NCBI GenBank assembly: GCA_017886375.1
Contig: JAGGNB010000096.1
Span: forward strand, 1-41,907
DNA from: Octadecabacter sp.
Lineage (GTDB): Bacteria > Pseudomonadota > Alphaproteobacteria > Rhodobacterales > Rhodobacteraceae
Direction of reading: 5' to 3'
Length of the DNA: 41,907 bases
Shown: piece after piece, positions 32,442 to 41,907 of the stretch
Position numbering within the stretch: position 1 is the stretch's first letter
Layout of the letters: each line of letters starts with the position of its first letter
Made by a program: the position numbers and the translations under genes
The notes under the pieces: model-generated
The model's input: only the letters and a program-made list of their open reading frames with translations
Told to the model about the DNA's origin: nothing
Database searches by the model: none

Positions 32442-34762
32442 CAGTCCGCAGCGAGGAGCGGTGGTTTGTCCTTTGAGATGCGCACTTTTTCTGGTGGCTC
32501 GATTTGCAAATCAAGTTCGCCGTTTTTCATGCCAACCTTGACGTGACCACCCTTGGCCAATGCACCGAACAGCAATTCTTCGGCCAATGGTTTCTTGATA
32601 TACTCTTGGATCGTGCGACCCAGCGGACGCGCGCCCATTTTATCATCATAGCCTTTGTCCGCGAGCCATTCTGCGGCAGGGCGGGTCAATTCGATCGACA
32701 CGTTGCGATCCATCAGTTGCGCCTCAAGCTGGAGCACGAACTTTTCGACCACTTGCAAAATGACCTCTTTGCCAAGGGGGGCAAAGCTGACGACTGCGTC
32801 CAGACGGTTGCGGAATTCCGGCGTGAACGTGCGCTCGATTGCGGCCGTGTCTTCGCCAGTGCGACGTTCGCGACCAAACCCGATGGCTTCCTTTGCCATT
32901 TCAGATGCACCAGCATTCGTTGTCATGATGATGATAACATTGCGGAAATCTGTCGTCCGGCCATTGTGATCGGTCAGTTTGCCGTTATCCATAACCTGCA
33001 ACAGAATATTGTAGACATCCGGGTGGGCCTTTTCCATCTCATCCAGCAACAAGACGCAGTGCGGGTTTTGATCGACGCCGTCCGTCAACATCCCGCCCTG
33101 ATCAAAGCCGACATAACCGGGAGGGGCGCCAATGAGGCGGGAGATTGAATGTTTCTCCATGTATTCCGACATGTCAAAGCGCAGAAGTTCAACGCCCAGC
33201 GTGTCCGCCAATTGTTTGGCGACTTCGGTTTTACCCACACCCGTTGGACCTGCGAACAGGTAGTTGCCAATCGGCTTTTCTGGCTCACGCAGTCCAGCGC
33301 GGGCCAGCTTGATTGCAGAGCTGAGTGCGACAATCGCGTCATCTTGGCCGAACACCACCCGTTTCAGCGAGGATTCCAGATCCTTGAGAACCTCGGCATC
33401 GCCCTTGGACACGTTTTTAGGTGGGATGCGGGCGATTTTCGCCACAACAGCCTCAATCTCTTTGGTGCCGATGGTCTTGCGACGTTTGCTTTCGGCGACC
33501 AGATGTTGGGCCGCGCCTGCCTCGTCGATGACGTCGATGGCTTTGTCGGGCAGCTTGCGGTCGTTGATATAGCGGGCTGACAATTCCACGGCAGATTTGA
33601 TCGCATCAGCTGTGTATTTGATCTGATGGTGATCCTCGAAATAGACCTTGATGCCTTTGAGGATCTTGATCGAATCCTCAACCGACGGCTCATTGACGTC
33701 GATCTTTTGGAACCGACGCGCCAACGCGCGGTCTTTTTCGAAATGCTGGCGGAATTCTTTGTAGGTTGTGGACCCCATGCAGCGCAGCTTGCCACCCGCT
33801 AGGGCGGGTTTCAGCAGGTTGGACGCGTCCATTGCCCCGCCGGATGTTGCACCAGCGCCGATAATTGTGTGAATCTCGTCGATGAACAGGACCGCGTCGT
33901 CGTGATCCTCAAGTTCGGTCATCACGGCCTTCAGGCGTTCCTCAAAATCACCACGATAGCGCGTACCGGCCAGCAGTGCGCCCATATCGAGGGAATAGAT
34001 CGTTGTGTCTGCCAGAACCTCAGGCACTTGGGATTCGACGATTTTGCGCGCCAAACCTTCTGCGATCGCAGTTTTACCTACACCGGGATCACCCACCAAA
34101 AGCGGGTTGTTCTTGCGACGGCGGCACAGCACCTGAATGCAACGCTCAACCTCGTGATCGCGACCGATCAGCGGGTCCACATCGCCTTTTTGTGCTTTGA
34201 CGTTCAGATCGACGCAATATTTCGCCAGTGCGCTTTCGTCCTTGCTGGACTCTTCCGCTGTATCAGCGTCCTCGTCCAGTGTCGGTGCGCCCGTGACGGG
34301 GCGGCTTTCGCCAAATGCTGGATCTTTCGCGACACCATGGGCGATGAAATTCACCGCGTCATAGCGCGTCATATCTTGGTCTTGTAGGAAGTAGGCGGCG
34401 TTGCTTTCACGTTCAGCAAAGATCGCGACAAGCACATTTGCGCCCGTCACTTCGGTGCGACCGGATGATTGCACATGGATTGCTGCGCGCTGAATAACAC
34501 GTTGGAAGGCCGCCGTTGGCACCGCTTCGGATCCTTCAACGTCGGTCACAAGGGTCGACAGGTCGTCCTCAATGAAATCCTCAAGGGTTTTGCGCAGCTC
34601 ACCCAGATCGACCGAACAGGCCTTCATCACGCGGGCCGCGTCAGGTTCCTCGATCAACGCGAGCAACAGGTGCTCAAGCGTGGCGAGTTCATGTTTGCGC
34701 GCGTTGGCCAGCGCCAAGGCGGAATGGATTGACTGCTCAAGCGTCGTGGAAAATGATGGCAC
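32441..34762 (-). CDS. clpA: ATP-dependent Clp protease ATP-binding subunit ClpA
   Basis: A 773-residue Hsp100 unfoldase. Order: N-domain ([31 protein letters not shown]), first AAA+ module with GDPGVGKT (about residues 224-231) and [15 protein letters not shown], and second module with GPTGVGKT and [14 protein letters not shown]. No long middle domain separates the modules, so it is ClpA rather than ClpB/ClpC. It feeds substrates to ClpP; the IGF loop for ClpP docking appears as AIGFGRER. The GTG at 34762 was chosen because AGAAGGAG precedes it; an upstream ATG at 34807 would add 15 residues not seen in the family. No clpS gene is adjacent. Confidence 0.96.
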   Translation of the reverse strand: MPSFSTTLEQSIHSALALANARKHELATLEHLLLALIEEPDAARVMKACSVDLGELRKTLEDFIEDDLSTLVTDVEGSEAVPTAAFQRVIQRAAIHVQSSGRTEVTGANVLVAIFAERESNAAYFLQDQDMTRYDAVNFIAHGVAKDPAFGESRPVTGAPTLDEDADTAEESSKDESALAKYCVDLNVKAQKGDVDPLIGRDHEVERCIQVLCRRRKNNPLLVGDPGVGKTAIAEGLARKIVESQVPEVLADTTIYSLDMGALLAGTRYRGDFEERLKAVMTELEDHDDAVLFIDEIHTIIGAGATSGGAMDASNLLKPALAGGKLRCMGSTTYKEFRQHFEKDRALARRFQKIDVNEPSVEDSIKILKGIKVYFEDHHQIKYTADAIKSAVELSARYINDRKLPDKAIDVIDEAGAAQHLVAESKRRKTIGTKEIEAVVAKIARIPPKNVSKGDAEVLKDLESSLKRVVFGQDDAIVALSSAIKLARAGLREPEKPIGNYLFAGPTGVGKTEVAKQLADTLGVELLRFDMSEYMEKHSISRLIGAPPGYVGFDQGGMLTDGVDQNPHCVLLLDEMEKAHPDVYNILLQVMDNGKLTDHNGRTTDFRNVIIIMTTNAGASEMAKEAIGFGRERRTGEDTAAIERTFTPEFRNRLDAVVSFAPLGKEVILQVVEKFVLQLEAQLMDRNVSIELTRPAAEWLADKGYDDKMGARPLGRTIQEYIKKPLAEELLFGALAKGGHVKVGMKNGELDLQIEPPEKVRISKDKPPLLAAD

Positions 34763-34947
34763 GTTGTGTGCTCCTTCTGATCGGGGTCTGCTGGGGGCGT
34801 GGCCCATCCAAACCGTGGTCTCTTATGGTTAAGTTTTGCCTTATTTAGGCGTGCTTCAAGGAAAAAAATGCCACGAAGTCGTTACTGAACTGCGATTGTG
34901 GCGTTTAAGGCCCTGTTTTATTGGCGATTGTGGTAAATTCCGTGCAG

Positions 34948-35709
34948 TCAGAAATTATCGCGTTTTTTGCGGATCTGGGTGAAGACTTCGGTCGGGTCGC
35001 TGTTGGTCATGCCAAAGGCGGTCTGAAGCGCGGGAACGTCTGCCCGCAGAAAAGGGTTCGTGCGTTTCTCGATGCCGAGGTTTGAGGGCACAGTGGGGAG
35101 GTTGGCCGCGCGGGTTCGGGTGACTTCGTCTATACGAGAGATAAGGTCAGAATTGTCCGGTTCAATAGTCAAAGCAAAACGAGCGTTGGTTTGCGTGTAT
35201 TCATGGCCGCTGCAAACCCGGGTCTCATCAGGCAGGGACCGTAATTTTTGCATGCTCTGCCACATTTGGACAGGCGTTCCCTCAAAAAGGCGGCCACATC
35301 CAAGGGCCATGAGGCTGTCGGCGGTGAACAGCACGCCGGACGTGGCAAAATGCAGCGCGATATGACCCATCGTGTGGCCCGAAACGTCAAGAACTTGTGC
35401 TGCTTCGCCGCAGATCGTGACTGTGTCGCCGTCACCCACAGCCAAATCCAGTGGTGGCAGGCGGTGGGCGTCTGCCGCCGCGCCAATCACCCGGGCCGAT
35501 CCGCGCAATGGGTCAAGTCCGTCAACGTGATCGCTGTGGTGGTGTGTCAGTAGAATATCCGTCAGGGTCCAACCCCGCGCGTCCAACACCGCCTGAATTG
35601 GCGGCGCGTCGGGTGCATCGACCAACAGCGTCTCTTTCGTGCGCGCATTGTGCAATAAAAACGCGTAATTGTCCGCGAGACAGGGAATGGTCACAAGATC
35701 GAGGGGCAT
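34948..35709 (-). CDS. gloB: Hydroxyacylglutathione hydrolase (glyoxalase II)
   Basis: A 253-residue metallo-beta-lactamase fold enzyme. It hydrolyses S-lactoylglutathione to lactate and glutathione, the second step of methylglyoxal detoxification. The metal motif is LTHHHSDHVDG, followed by DVSGHTMGHIALHF and LFTADSLMALGCGRLFEG with the bridging Asp; VCSGHEYTQTNARFAL supplies another His. The C-terminal glyoxalase II domain ends in RKKRDNF, typical of the family (RxxKDxF). The ATG at 35709 was chosen over a TTG four codons upstream. It is divergent from a methyltransferase gene. Confidence 0.95.
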   Translation of the reverse strand: MPLDLVTIPCLADNYAFLLHNARTKETLLVDAPDAPPIQAVLDARGWTLTDILLTHHHSDHVDGLDPLRGSARVIGAAADAHRLPPLDLAVGDGDTVTICGEAAQVLDVSGHTMGHIALHFATSGVLFTADSLMALGCGRLFEGTPVQMWQSMQKLRSLPDETRVCSGHEYTQTNARFALTIEPDNSDLISRIDEVTRTRAANLPTVPSNLGIEKRTNPFLRADVPALQTAFGMTNSDPTEVFTQIRKKRDNF

Positions 35710-35815
35710 GGTGTTGTCCAATCCTATTGGTAGTGTGATGGTGACGCGGTGCCCGCTTGTTTTGGCGGTTTGGTGATTTGACGGTTTGGGTCAGTATGGA
35801 CGGTATGGGGACACA

Positions 35816-36562
35816 ATGCATCTAGATGTGCACGATCTTCGGGAATTCTACTACCGCAGTCCTGTGGGGCGCGCGGCACAAAAGGTTGTGCGTGATGAAT
35901 TGGTGCGCATGTGGCCCGAAGCAAAGGGGCAAACGGTCGCGGGGTTCGGATTCGCGGTGCCTTTGTTGCGGCCGTATTTGGCAGACGCGCGGCGGGTGAT
36001 CGCGTTGATGCCCGGACCACAAGGCGTGATGGCATGGCCAGACAACAAACCGAATGTCAGTGTGTTGTGCGAAGACACGCTTTGGCCTTTGGCGTCAGGC
36101 AGCGTTGATAAGCTGGTGCTTTTGCACGGGCTGGAAACCTCCGATACGCCCATGGCACTGCTCGATGAATGCTGGCGCGTGCTGGGGCCGGGGGGGCGTG
36201 CGGTGTTTATTGTGCCTAATCGCACGGGTCTTTGGTCGCGCTCGGATGCGACGCCGTTTGGTTTTGGGCGGCCGTATTCGCTCAGCCAGTTGGAAAAGCT
36301 GCTGCGCGATATCGGACTTATTCCTGTCAAAACGCTGTCGACGCTGTATCAACCCCCGTCATCGCGCAAGATTTGGCGGCAGTTTGCCAATACGATGGAA
36401 GCCGCGGGGCGTCATATCCCCGTCTTTGCAGCGGGTGGTGTTTTGATGGTCGAAGCCGCCAAGCAAGTCCCCCAGCCAAAACGCCCCGGTCTGGCAGAAG
36501 CCGTCAAACGGCCCCTGCGCGTGCTTGAGGGGATGGGTGGGCCGGTGGTCAAACCGGCCTAG
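35816..36562 (+). CDS. Class I SAM-dependent methyltransferase, gloB-neighbour type
   Basis: A 248-residue protein beginning [23 protein letters not shown]. The SAM core is less standard: [27 protein letters not shown] for motif I and the following strand, [18 protein letters not shown]-like motif in [18 protein letters not shown], and [19 protein letters not shown] for the late strand. It belongs with Methyltransf_11-type proteins that lie beside gloB in Rhodobacterales; the substrate is not known. ATG 35816 was chosen for the N-terminus; GGGG lies nine bases before. The in-frame ATG at 35786 is possible. Confidence 0.8.
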   Translation: MHLDVHDLREFYYRSPVGRAAQKVVRDELVRMWPEAKGQTVAGFGFAVPLLRPYLADARRVIALMPGPQGVMAWPDNKPNVSVLCEDTLWPLASGSVDKLVLLHGLETSDTPMALLDECWRVLGPGGRAVFIVPNRTGLWSRSDATPFGFGRPYSLSQLEKLLRDIGLIPVKTLSTLYQPPSSRKIWRQFANTMEAAGRHIPVFAAGGVLMVEAAKQVPQPKRPGLAEAVKRPLRVLEGMGGPVVKPA

Positions 36563-37046
36563 CGGGCCGTAATTTGCCCGGCGTTGATCGAATCGTCACC
36601 GTCAGGAAAACCACGTCCAACCTTTTGCCCCGCAAGATGTCAGCCCCGTCACGCATGACGCCAGTCCGACCCACCTCAGTGGTAAAATACTGCTCCGCAG
36701 GCGATTGATCTTGCGAGTGGTGTCAATTGTCGCAGGCGTCATAGCAAAGCACCCGCCATAAATAGGCAAAAGAATCGCCAGATCATCGGGTCGGCCCTTT
36801 CAAAAATAGGGGTTTGTGGCAATAGGCTGCGCGAACTGTCACGTCCTAGGCGTGAAACCACGTGCTTGGTCAATGCAAAAAACGGGTTTCAACCTTGAAA
36901 AATTACACTCCTATTTGGTTGCCCCAACAGAAACGCTCTGCTATCTCCGCCATGATTTTGCTGCCTCGCGATACCGTGAGGCAAGATTTTGGTGATTTGT
37001 GATCCCTTATGTGGGGGGCAAGCGCCTAGACTTCGAAAGGGTGGAC
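36563..37046. other. Intergenic region and atp operon leader
   Basis: No coding frame is supported. The stretch contains AT-rich patches near 36880-36920 where the atp promoter may lie (no convincing -35/-10 pair could be placed) and a stem-loop at 36962-36983. A frame open from 36999 runs into atpH, but the extra residues are not family sequence, so the leader is taken to run to 37046. Confidence 0.5.
36962..36983 (+). promoter_or_regulatory. Stem-loop in the atp leader
   Basis: TGCCTCGCG-ATAC-CGTGAGGCA folds to a 9-bp stem with one G-U pair and a tetraloop, followed by AGATTTT. It lies 63 bases upstream of the atpH start. It may be a weak terminator/attenuator or an mRNA-stabilising element. 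Confidence 0.45.
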
Positions 37047-37607
37047 GTGTCTGAACCAGCTTCGATTTCCTCCGGTATTGCTGCGCGCTATGCCACTGCT
37101 GTCTTCGAACTTTCGAAAGACGCCAAGAGCCTGAAAGCGCTTGAAACTGATATTGACGCCATGGGCGCTGCTTTGGAACGCAGCGACGACCTGCGCACCC
37201 TGATTTCTTCGCCGCTGTATAGCCGCGCGGAACAAGGTGGTGCCATCGGTGCCGTGGCCAAAAAAATGAAACTTTCAGCGACGATGACCAACACGCTGGC
37301 GCTTATGGCGTCCAAGCGTCGCTTGTTTGTGGTCCCGCAGTTGATCGCGTCGTTGCACGCGAAAATCGCGCAAGAGAAAGGCGAAGTGACCGCGAATGTG
37401 GTCTCTGCCAAGGCGCTTACAAAGGCGCAATCTGACAAATTGGCGAAAACCCTGTCCGCGTCCTTTGACGCTGATGTCAAAATTATTGCGACTGTTGATG
37501 AAACCCTCATCGGCGGTCTTATCGTTAAAGTTGGCTCCAAGATGATCGATACCTCGGTCAAATCAAAGCTCAACGCACTCCAGAACACTATGAAAGAGGC
37601 CCGGTAA
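37047..37607 (+). CDS. atpH: ATP synthase F1 delta subunit
   Basis: A 186-residue OSCP/delta subunit; it links F1 to the peripheral stalk. It begins with GTG as [23 protein letters not shown], the family opening, with GAAAGGG upstream. [11 protein letters not shown] and [15 protein letters not shown] lie mid-protein; the C-terminal part has [26 protein letters not shown], the conserved end signature. The longer frame from 36999 was rejected because only the part from 37047 matches the family. The TAA shares one base with the atpA ATG. Confidence 0.95.
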   Translation: MSEPASISSGIAARYATAVFELSKDAKSLKALETDIDAMGAALERSDDLRTLISSPLYSRAEQGGAIGAVAKKMKLSATMTNTLALMASKRRLFVVPQLIASLHAKIAQEKGEVTANVVSAKALTKAQSDKLAKTLSASFDADVKIIATVDETLIGGLIVKVGSKMIDTSVKSKLNALQNTMKEAR

Positions 37608-39145
37608 TGGCGATCCAAGCTGCGGAAATCTCCGCGATCCTCAAGGACCAGATTAAGAATTTCGGCCAAGAAGCCGAAGTCGCAGAGGTTGGCCGTGTGC
37701 TGTCCGTCGGTGACGGTATTGCGCGCGTCTATGGTCTCGATAACATTCAGGCTGGCGAAATGGTCGAATTCCCCGGTGGAATTCAGGGCATGGCGCTGAA
37801 CCTTGAAAACGACAATGTCGGTTGCGTGATCTTCGGGTCCGACCAAGCCATTAAAGAAGGCGACATCGTCAAGCGGACGAACGCCATTGTGGACGTTCCT
37901 GTCGGTGACGAACTGTTGGGCCGCGTCGTTGACGGCCTTGGCAACCCGATTGACGGCAAAGGCCCGATCAAAACAACCAAGCGCGCTGTTGCAGATGCAA
38001 AAGCACCGGGCATCATCCCGCGCAAATCGGTTCACGAACCGATGGCGACTGGCCTGAAATCTGTCGACGCGATGATCCCGATTGGCCGTGGCCAGCGCGA
38101 ATTGATCATTGGCGACCGTCAGACCGGTAAAACAGCGATCGCGCTCGACACGATCCTGAACCAGAAATCCTACAACGCCGCCGCTGGCGACGATGAAGGC
38201 AAAAAACTGTACTGTGTCTACGTGGCCATCGGCCAAAAGCGTTCCACAGTGGCACAGTTGGTCAAAAAGCTCGAAGACGCTGGCGCGATGGAATATTCCA
38301 TCGTTGTGGCCGCCACGGCATCTGACCCGGCGCCTTTGCAGTTCCTGGCACCCTATGCTGCGACCGCTATGGCAGAACATTTCCGCGACAACGGCCGCCA
38401 CGCCCTGATCATCTATGATGACTTGTCCAAGCAGGCTGTTGCGTATCGCCAGATGTCGCTTCTGCTGCGTCGCCCACCAGGTCGCGAAGCCTATCCTGGC
38501 GACGTGTTCTACCTGCACTCCAGACTTCTGGAACGCTCTTCAAAGTTGAACGAAGACAACGGGTCCGGTTCATTGACAGCTTTGCCTGTCATCGAAACCC
38601 AAGGTGGTGACGTGTCTGCGTTTATTCCGACAAACGTGATTTCGATCACCGACGGTCAGATCTTCCTTGAAACCGAATTGTTCTACCAAGGCGTTCGTCC
38701 TGCGGTGAACACCGGTTTGTCGGTGTCACGTGTTGGTGGTTCGGCGCAAACAAAGGCAATGTCGTCCGTGGCTGGCCCTGTGAAACTGTCCCTCGCACAA
38801 TACCGCGAAATGGCCGCTTTCGCGCAGTTCGGTTCCGATCTGGACTCCGCCACTCAGGCGTTGTTGGCCCGTGGTGCCCGTCTGACAGAGCTGATGAAGC
38901 AAAAGCAGTATTCACCACTGACCAACGCCGAAATCGTCTGCATCATCTTTGCGGGCACAAACGGCTACCTCGACAAAGTCGCAGTGGCTGATGTTGGCAA
39001 GTGGGAAGAAGCGTTGCTCAAGCATATGCACGCCAACCACGCTGACGTGATTTCGTGGATCACCAACGACGATCCAAAGATCAAAGGCGATGCTGCCGAC
39101 CGTCTCAAAGCTGCGCTCGACCCGTTCGCAGCTGATTTCGCTTAA
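37607..39145 (+). CDS. atpA: ATP synthase F1 alpha subunit
   Basis: A 512-residue subunit, the standard length. The non-catalytic nucleotide site has P-loop [15 protein letters not shown], and [47 protein letters not shown] is the highly conserved central region including the arginine finger region downstream ([17 protein letters not shown]). The N-terminal beta-barrel has [16 protein letters not shown]. It forms the alpha3-beta3 hexamer of F1. The start overlaps atpH. Confidence 0.98.
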   Translation: MAIQAAEISAILKDQIKNFGQEAEVAEVGRVLSVGDGIARVYGLDNIQAGEMVEFPGGIQGMALNLENDNVGCVIFGSDQAIKEGDIVKRTNAIVDVPVGDELLGRVVDGLGNPIDGKGPIKTTKRAVADAKAPGIIPRKSVHEPMATGLKSVDAMIPIGRGQRELIIGDRQTGKTAIALDTILNQKSYNAAAGDDEGKKLYCVYVAIGQKRSTVAQLVKKLEDAGAMEYSIVVAATASDPAPLQFLAPYAATAMAEHFRDNGRHALIIYDDLSKQAVAYRQMSLLLRRPPGREAYPGDVFYLHSRLLERSSKLNEDNGSGSLTALPVIETQGGDVSAFIPTNVISITDGQIFLETELFYQGVRPAVNTGLSVSRVGGSAQTKAMSSVAGPVKLSLAQYREMAAFAQFGSDLDSATQALLARGARLTELMKQKQYSPLTNAEIVCIIFAGTNGYLDKVAVADVGKWEEALLKHMHANHADVISWITNDDPKIKGDAADRLKAALDPFAADFA

Positions 39146-39162
39146 GGAAAGGAAGACGCCAA

Positions 39163-40032
39163 ATGGCTAACCTTAAAGTCCTTAAAAATCGGATCGCGTC
39201 GGTCAAATCGACCCGCAAGATCACGAAAGCCATGCAAATGGTCGCGGCTGCTAAATTGCGCCGCGCCCAGGAAGCAGCTGAAATGTCGCGTCCTTATACC
39301 GAACGTTTCAATGCTGTGATGGCTGGTCTGGCATCCTCTGCCGGTGGCGAAGGCGCGCCGCGTCTTCTGGCCGGTACGGGATCTGATCAAACGCATCTGC
39401 TGGTCGTTATGACGGCGGAACGTGGATTGTGTGGCGGTTTCAACGGCAACATTGCCAAGAAAGCCAAAGCCCAAGCCGCGGACCTGCTTGCCAAAGGTAA
39501 GACGATCAAGATCGTCACCGTTGGCAAAAAGGGCCGTGATGCGCTGCGACGCGATTTCGGGAAATACTTTGTCGGCCACGTTGACCTCACTGAGGTAAAG
39601 CGCGTGGGCTACGAGGACGCCCAAAACATCGCTCGCGATGTGCTGACACGGTTTGACGCCGAAGAATTCGACATTGCGACGATCTTCTACGCGCAATTCG
39701 AAAATGTCGTCGTCCAGCACCCGACCGCACAGCAGATCATTCCGTTTCAAGCCCCCGAGGGCGCTGAGGCAGACGGGACGCTGTATGACTACGAGCCTAG
39801 CGAAGAAGCGATCCTCGCTGATTTGCTGCCGCGCGCAGTTGCGACACAAATTTTCGCGGCCCTGTTGGAAAACGGCGCATCCGAGCAAGGCGCTCGTATG
39901 TCAGCCATGGACAACGCGACCCGCAACGCTGGTGAGATGATTGATAAACTGACGATCCAATACAACCGGTCCCGTCAGGCCGTCATCACCAACGAGCTGA
40001 TTGAAATCATTTCCGGCGCGGAAGCGCTGTAA
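39163..40032 (+). CDS. atpG: ATP synthase F1 gamma subunit
   Basis: A 289-residue central rotor shaft. The N-terminal helix is [29 protein letters not shown] and the C-terminal helix has [41 protein letters not shown], which are the two coiled-coil helices inside the hexamer. [12 protein letters not shown] is also a family motif. AAGGAAAGGAAG precedes the ATG. It lies 17 bases after atpA and 21 before atpD. Confidence 0.98.
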   Translation: MANLKVLKNRIASVKSTRKITKAMQMVAAAKLRRAQEAAEMSRPYTERFNAVMAGLASSAGGEGAPRLLAGTGSDQTHLLVVMTAERGLCGGFNGNIAKKAKAQAADLLAKGKTIKIVTVGKKGRDALRRDFGKYFVGHVDLTEVKRVGYEDAQNIARDVLTRFDAEEFDIATIFYAQFENVVVQHPTAQQIIPFQAPEGAEADGTLYDYEPSEEAILADLLPRAVATQIFAALLENGASEQGARMSAMDNATRNAGEMIDKLTIQYNRSRQAVITNELIEIISGAEAL

Positions 40033-41478
<1,446 letters not shown>

Positions 41479-41503
41479 TCCTCGGATTTAAGGAGCCAAC
41501 AAA

Positions 41504-41907
41504 ATGGCAGATGCATTTACCTTCGACCTCGTCTCCCCTGAACGCCGTTTGGCGCAGATGGACGCGACAGAGGTTCAGATCCCGGGTGCGGATGGCGACA
41601 TGACGGCGATGGCCCATCATTCGCCAACCATCACGACACTGCGCCCTGGAATTCTGGCTGTGACCCATTCGGGTGGCGTCGCTGAATACGTTGTTTCTGG
41701 CGGCTTTGCTGAAATCACCGCAACCGGCGTATCGGTTCTGGCCGAGAAAGCCTTTCCGCGCGGTGAAGCCAAGCGCGAGCATATGGACAAATTGGTGGCC
41801 GACGCGACAGCTGTTGTTGAAGCCGCAAAAACGTCCGGCAGCAATGTGGACGAGGCCGAATTGACCTTGCACCACATGGTCGAAATGGCCCGCATCCACG
41901 TCGACTA
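41504..41907 (+). CDS. atpC: ATP synthase F1 epsilon subunit (3' end not reached)
   Basis: 134 residues are visible, and the window ends two bases into the next codon (TA), which may be the stop codon itself. The beta-sandwich domain is clear: FTFDLVSPERRLAQMDATEVQIPGADGDMTAMAHHSPTITTLRPGIL and EYVVSGGFAEITATGVSVLAEKA. The C-terminal helical part is short (TAVVEAAKTSGSNVDEAEL). It sits on the rotor and regulates ATP hydrolysis. AAGGAG lies nine bases before the ATG. Confidence 0.95.
   Translation, partial: MADAFTFDLVSPERRLAQMDATEVQIPGADGDMTAMAHHSPTITTLRPGILAVTHSGGVAEYVVSGGFAEITATGVSVLAEKAFPRGEAKREHMDKLVADATAVVEAAKTSGSNVDEAELTLHHMVEMARIHVD

Noticed and set aside
36999-37046. Longer atpH starting at 36999
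   Set aside because: The extra 16 residues are not found at the family N-terminus; GTG 37047 gives the typical start.
37088-38518. 476-codon minus-strand frame opposite atpH/atpA
   Set aside because: It is antisense to two clear ATP synthase genes and has no recognisable domain.

Overview
The window looks like chromosomal DNA from an aerobic marine-type alphaproteobacterium of the order Rhodobacterales (Roseobacter group). This rests on protein wording and gene neighbourhoods: ATP synthase genes in the order atpHAGDC, a ClpA-M23 pair, DUF2125, extensin-like and CBU_0592-type proteins, an LpxR-like protein, a Hint-domain protein, and a short intergenic repeat of a kind I associate with this order. 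No genus can be assigned from the sequence alone.

Left part (1-10933). The window opens in the 3' end of an IS6-type transposase. It is followed on the minus strand by an HD phosphohydrolase and the 3' remnant of a glycerate 2-kinase (MOFRL) gene. Against that remnant sits a compact nitric oxide module on the plus strand: hemN, a 49-codon ORF, nnrS, nnrU and a Crp/Fnr-type regulator, then a divergent small redox-disulfide protein, then norCBQD with two small membrane-protein genes. NorC and NorB form the cytochrome c-dependent NO reductase, NorQ and NorD are its maturation factors, and NnrS, NnrU and HemN are the usual accessories under low oxygen or NO. A Fnr/Dnr-like palindrome at 5924-5937 lies exactly where a class II activator site should be for norC. 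No nitrite or N2O reductase gene is in the window, so this may be NO detoxification or one part of a split denitrification pathway. The 5' end of the regulator gene looks frameshifted.

Middle part (10934-22800). This is a patchwork of accessory genes with several long or structured intergenic stretches. It holds a PAS/LuxR-HTH regulator fused to an alpha/beta-hydrolase domain whose triad appears degenerate; a coupled CBU_0592/LysE membrane pair; a membrane-anchored patatin followed by an endonuclease/exonuclease/phosphatase-fold enzyme; an arsR-permease-usp operon; a methyltransferase abutting a metallophosphatase gene remnant; an LpxR-type outer-membrane protein; and a Hint-domain protein.

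Right part (22800-41907). This is mostly core genome: rpsD; hisC-tyrC-extensin-like with overlapping stops and starts; DUF2125; chaC; an ExbB/MotA-like plus long coiled-coil MotB/OmpA-like pair; clpA with an overlapping M23 peptidase gene; gloB divergent from a methyltransferase; and the F1 operon atpHAGDC, cut by the window end inside or right at the end of atpC. I saw no tRNA, rRNA or CRISPR array.
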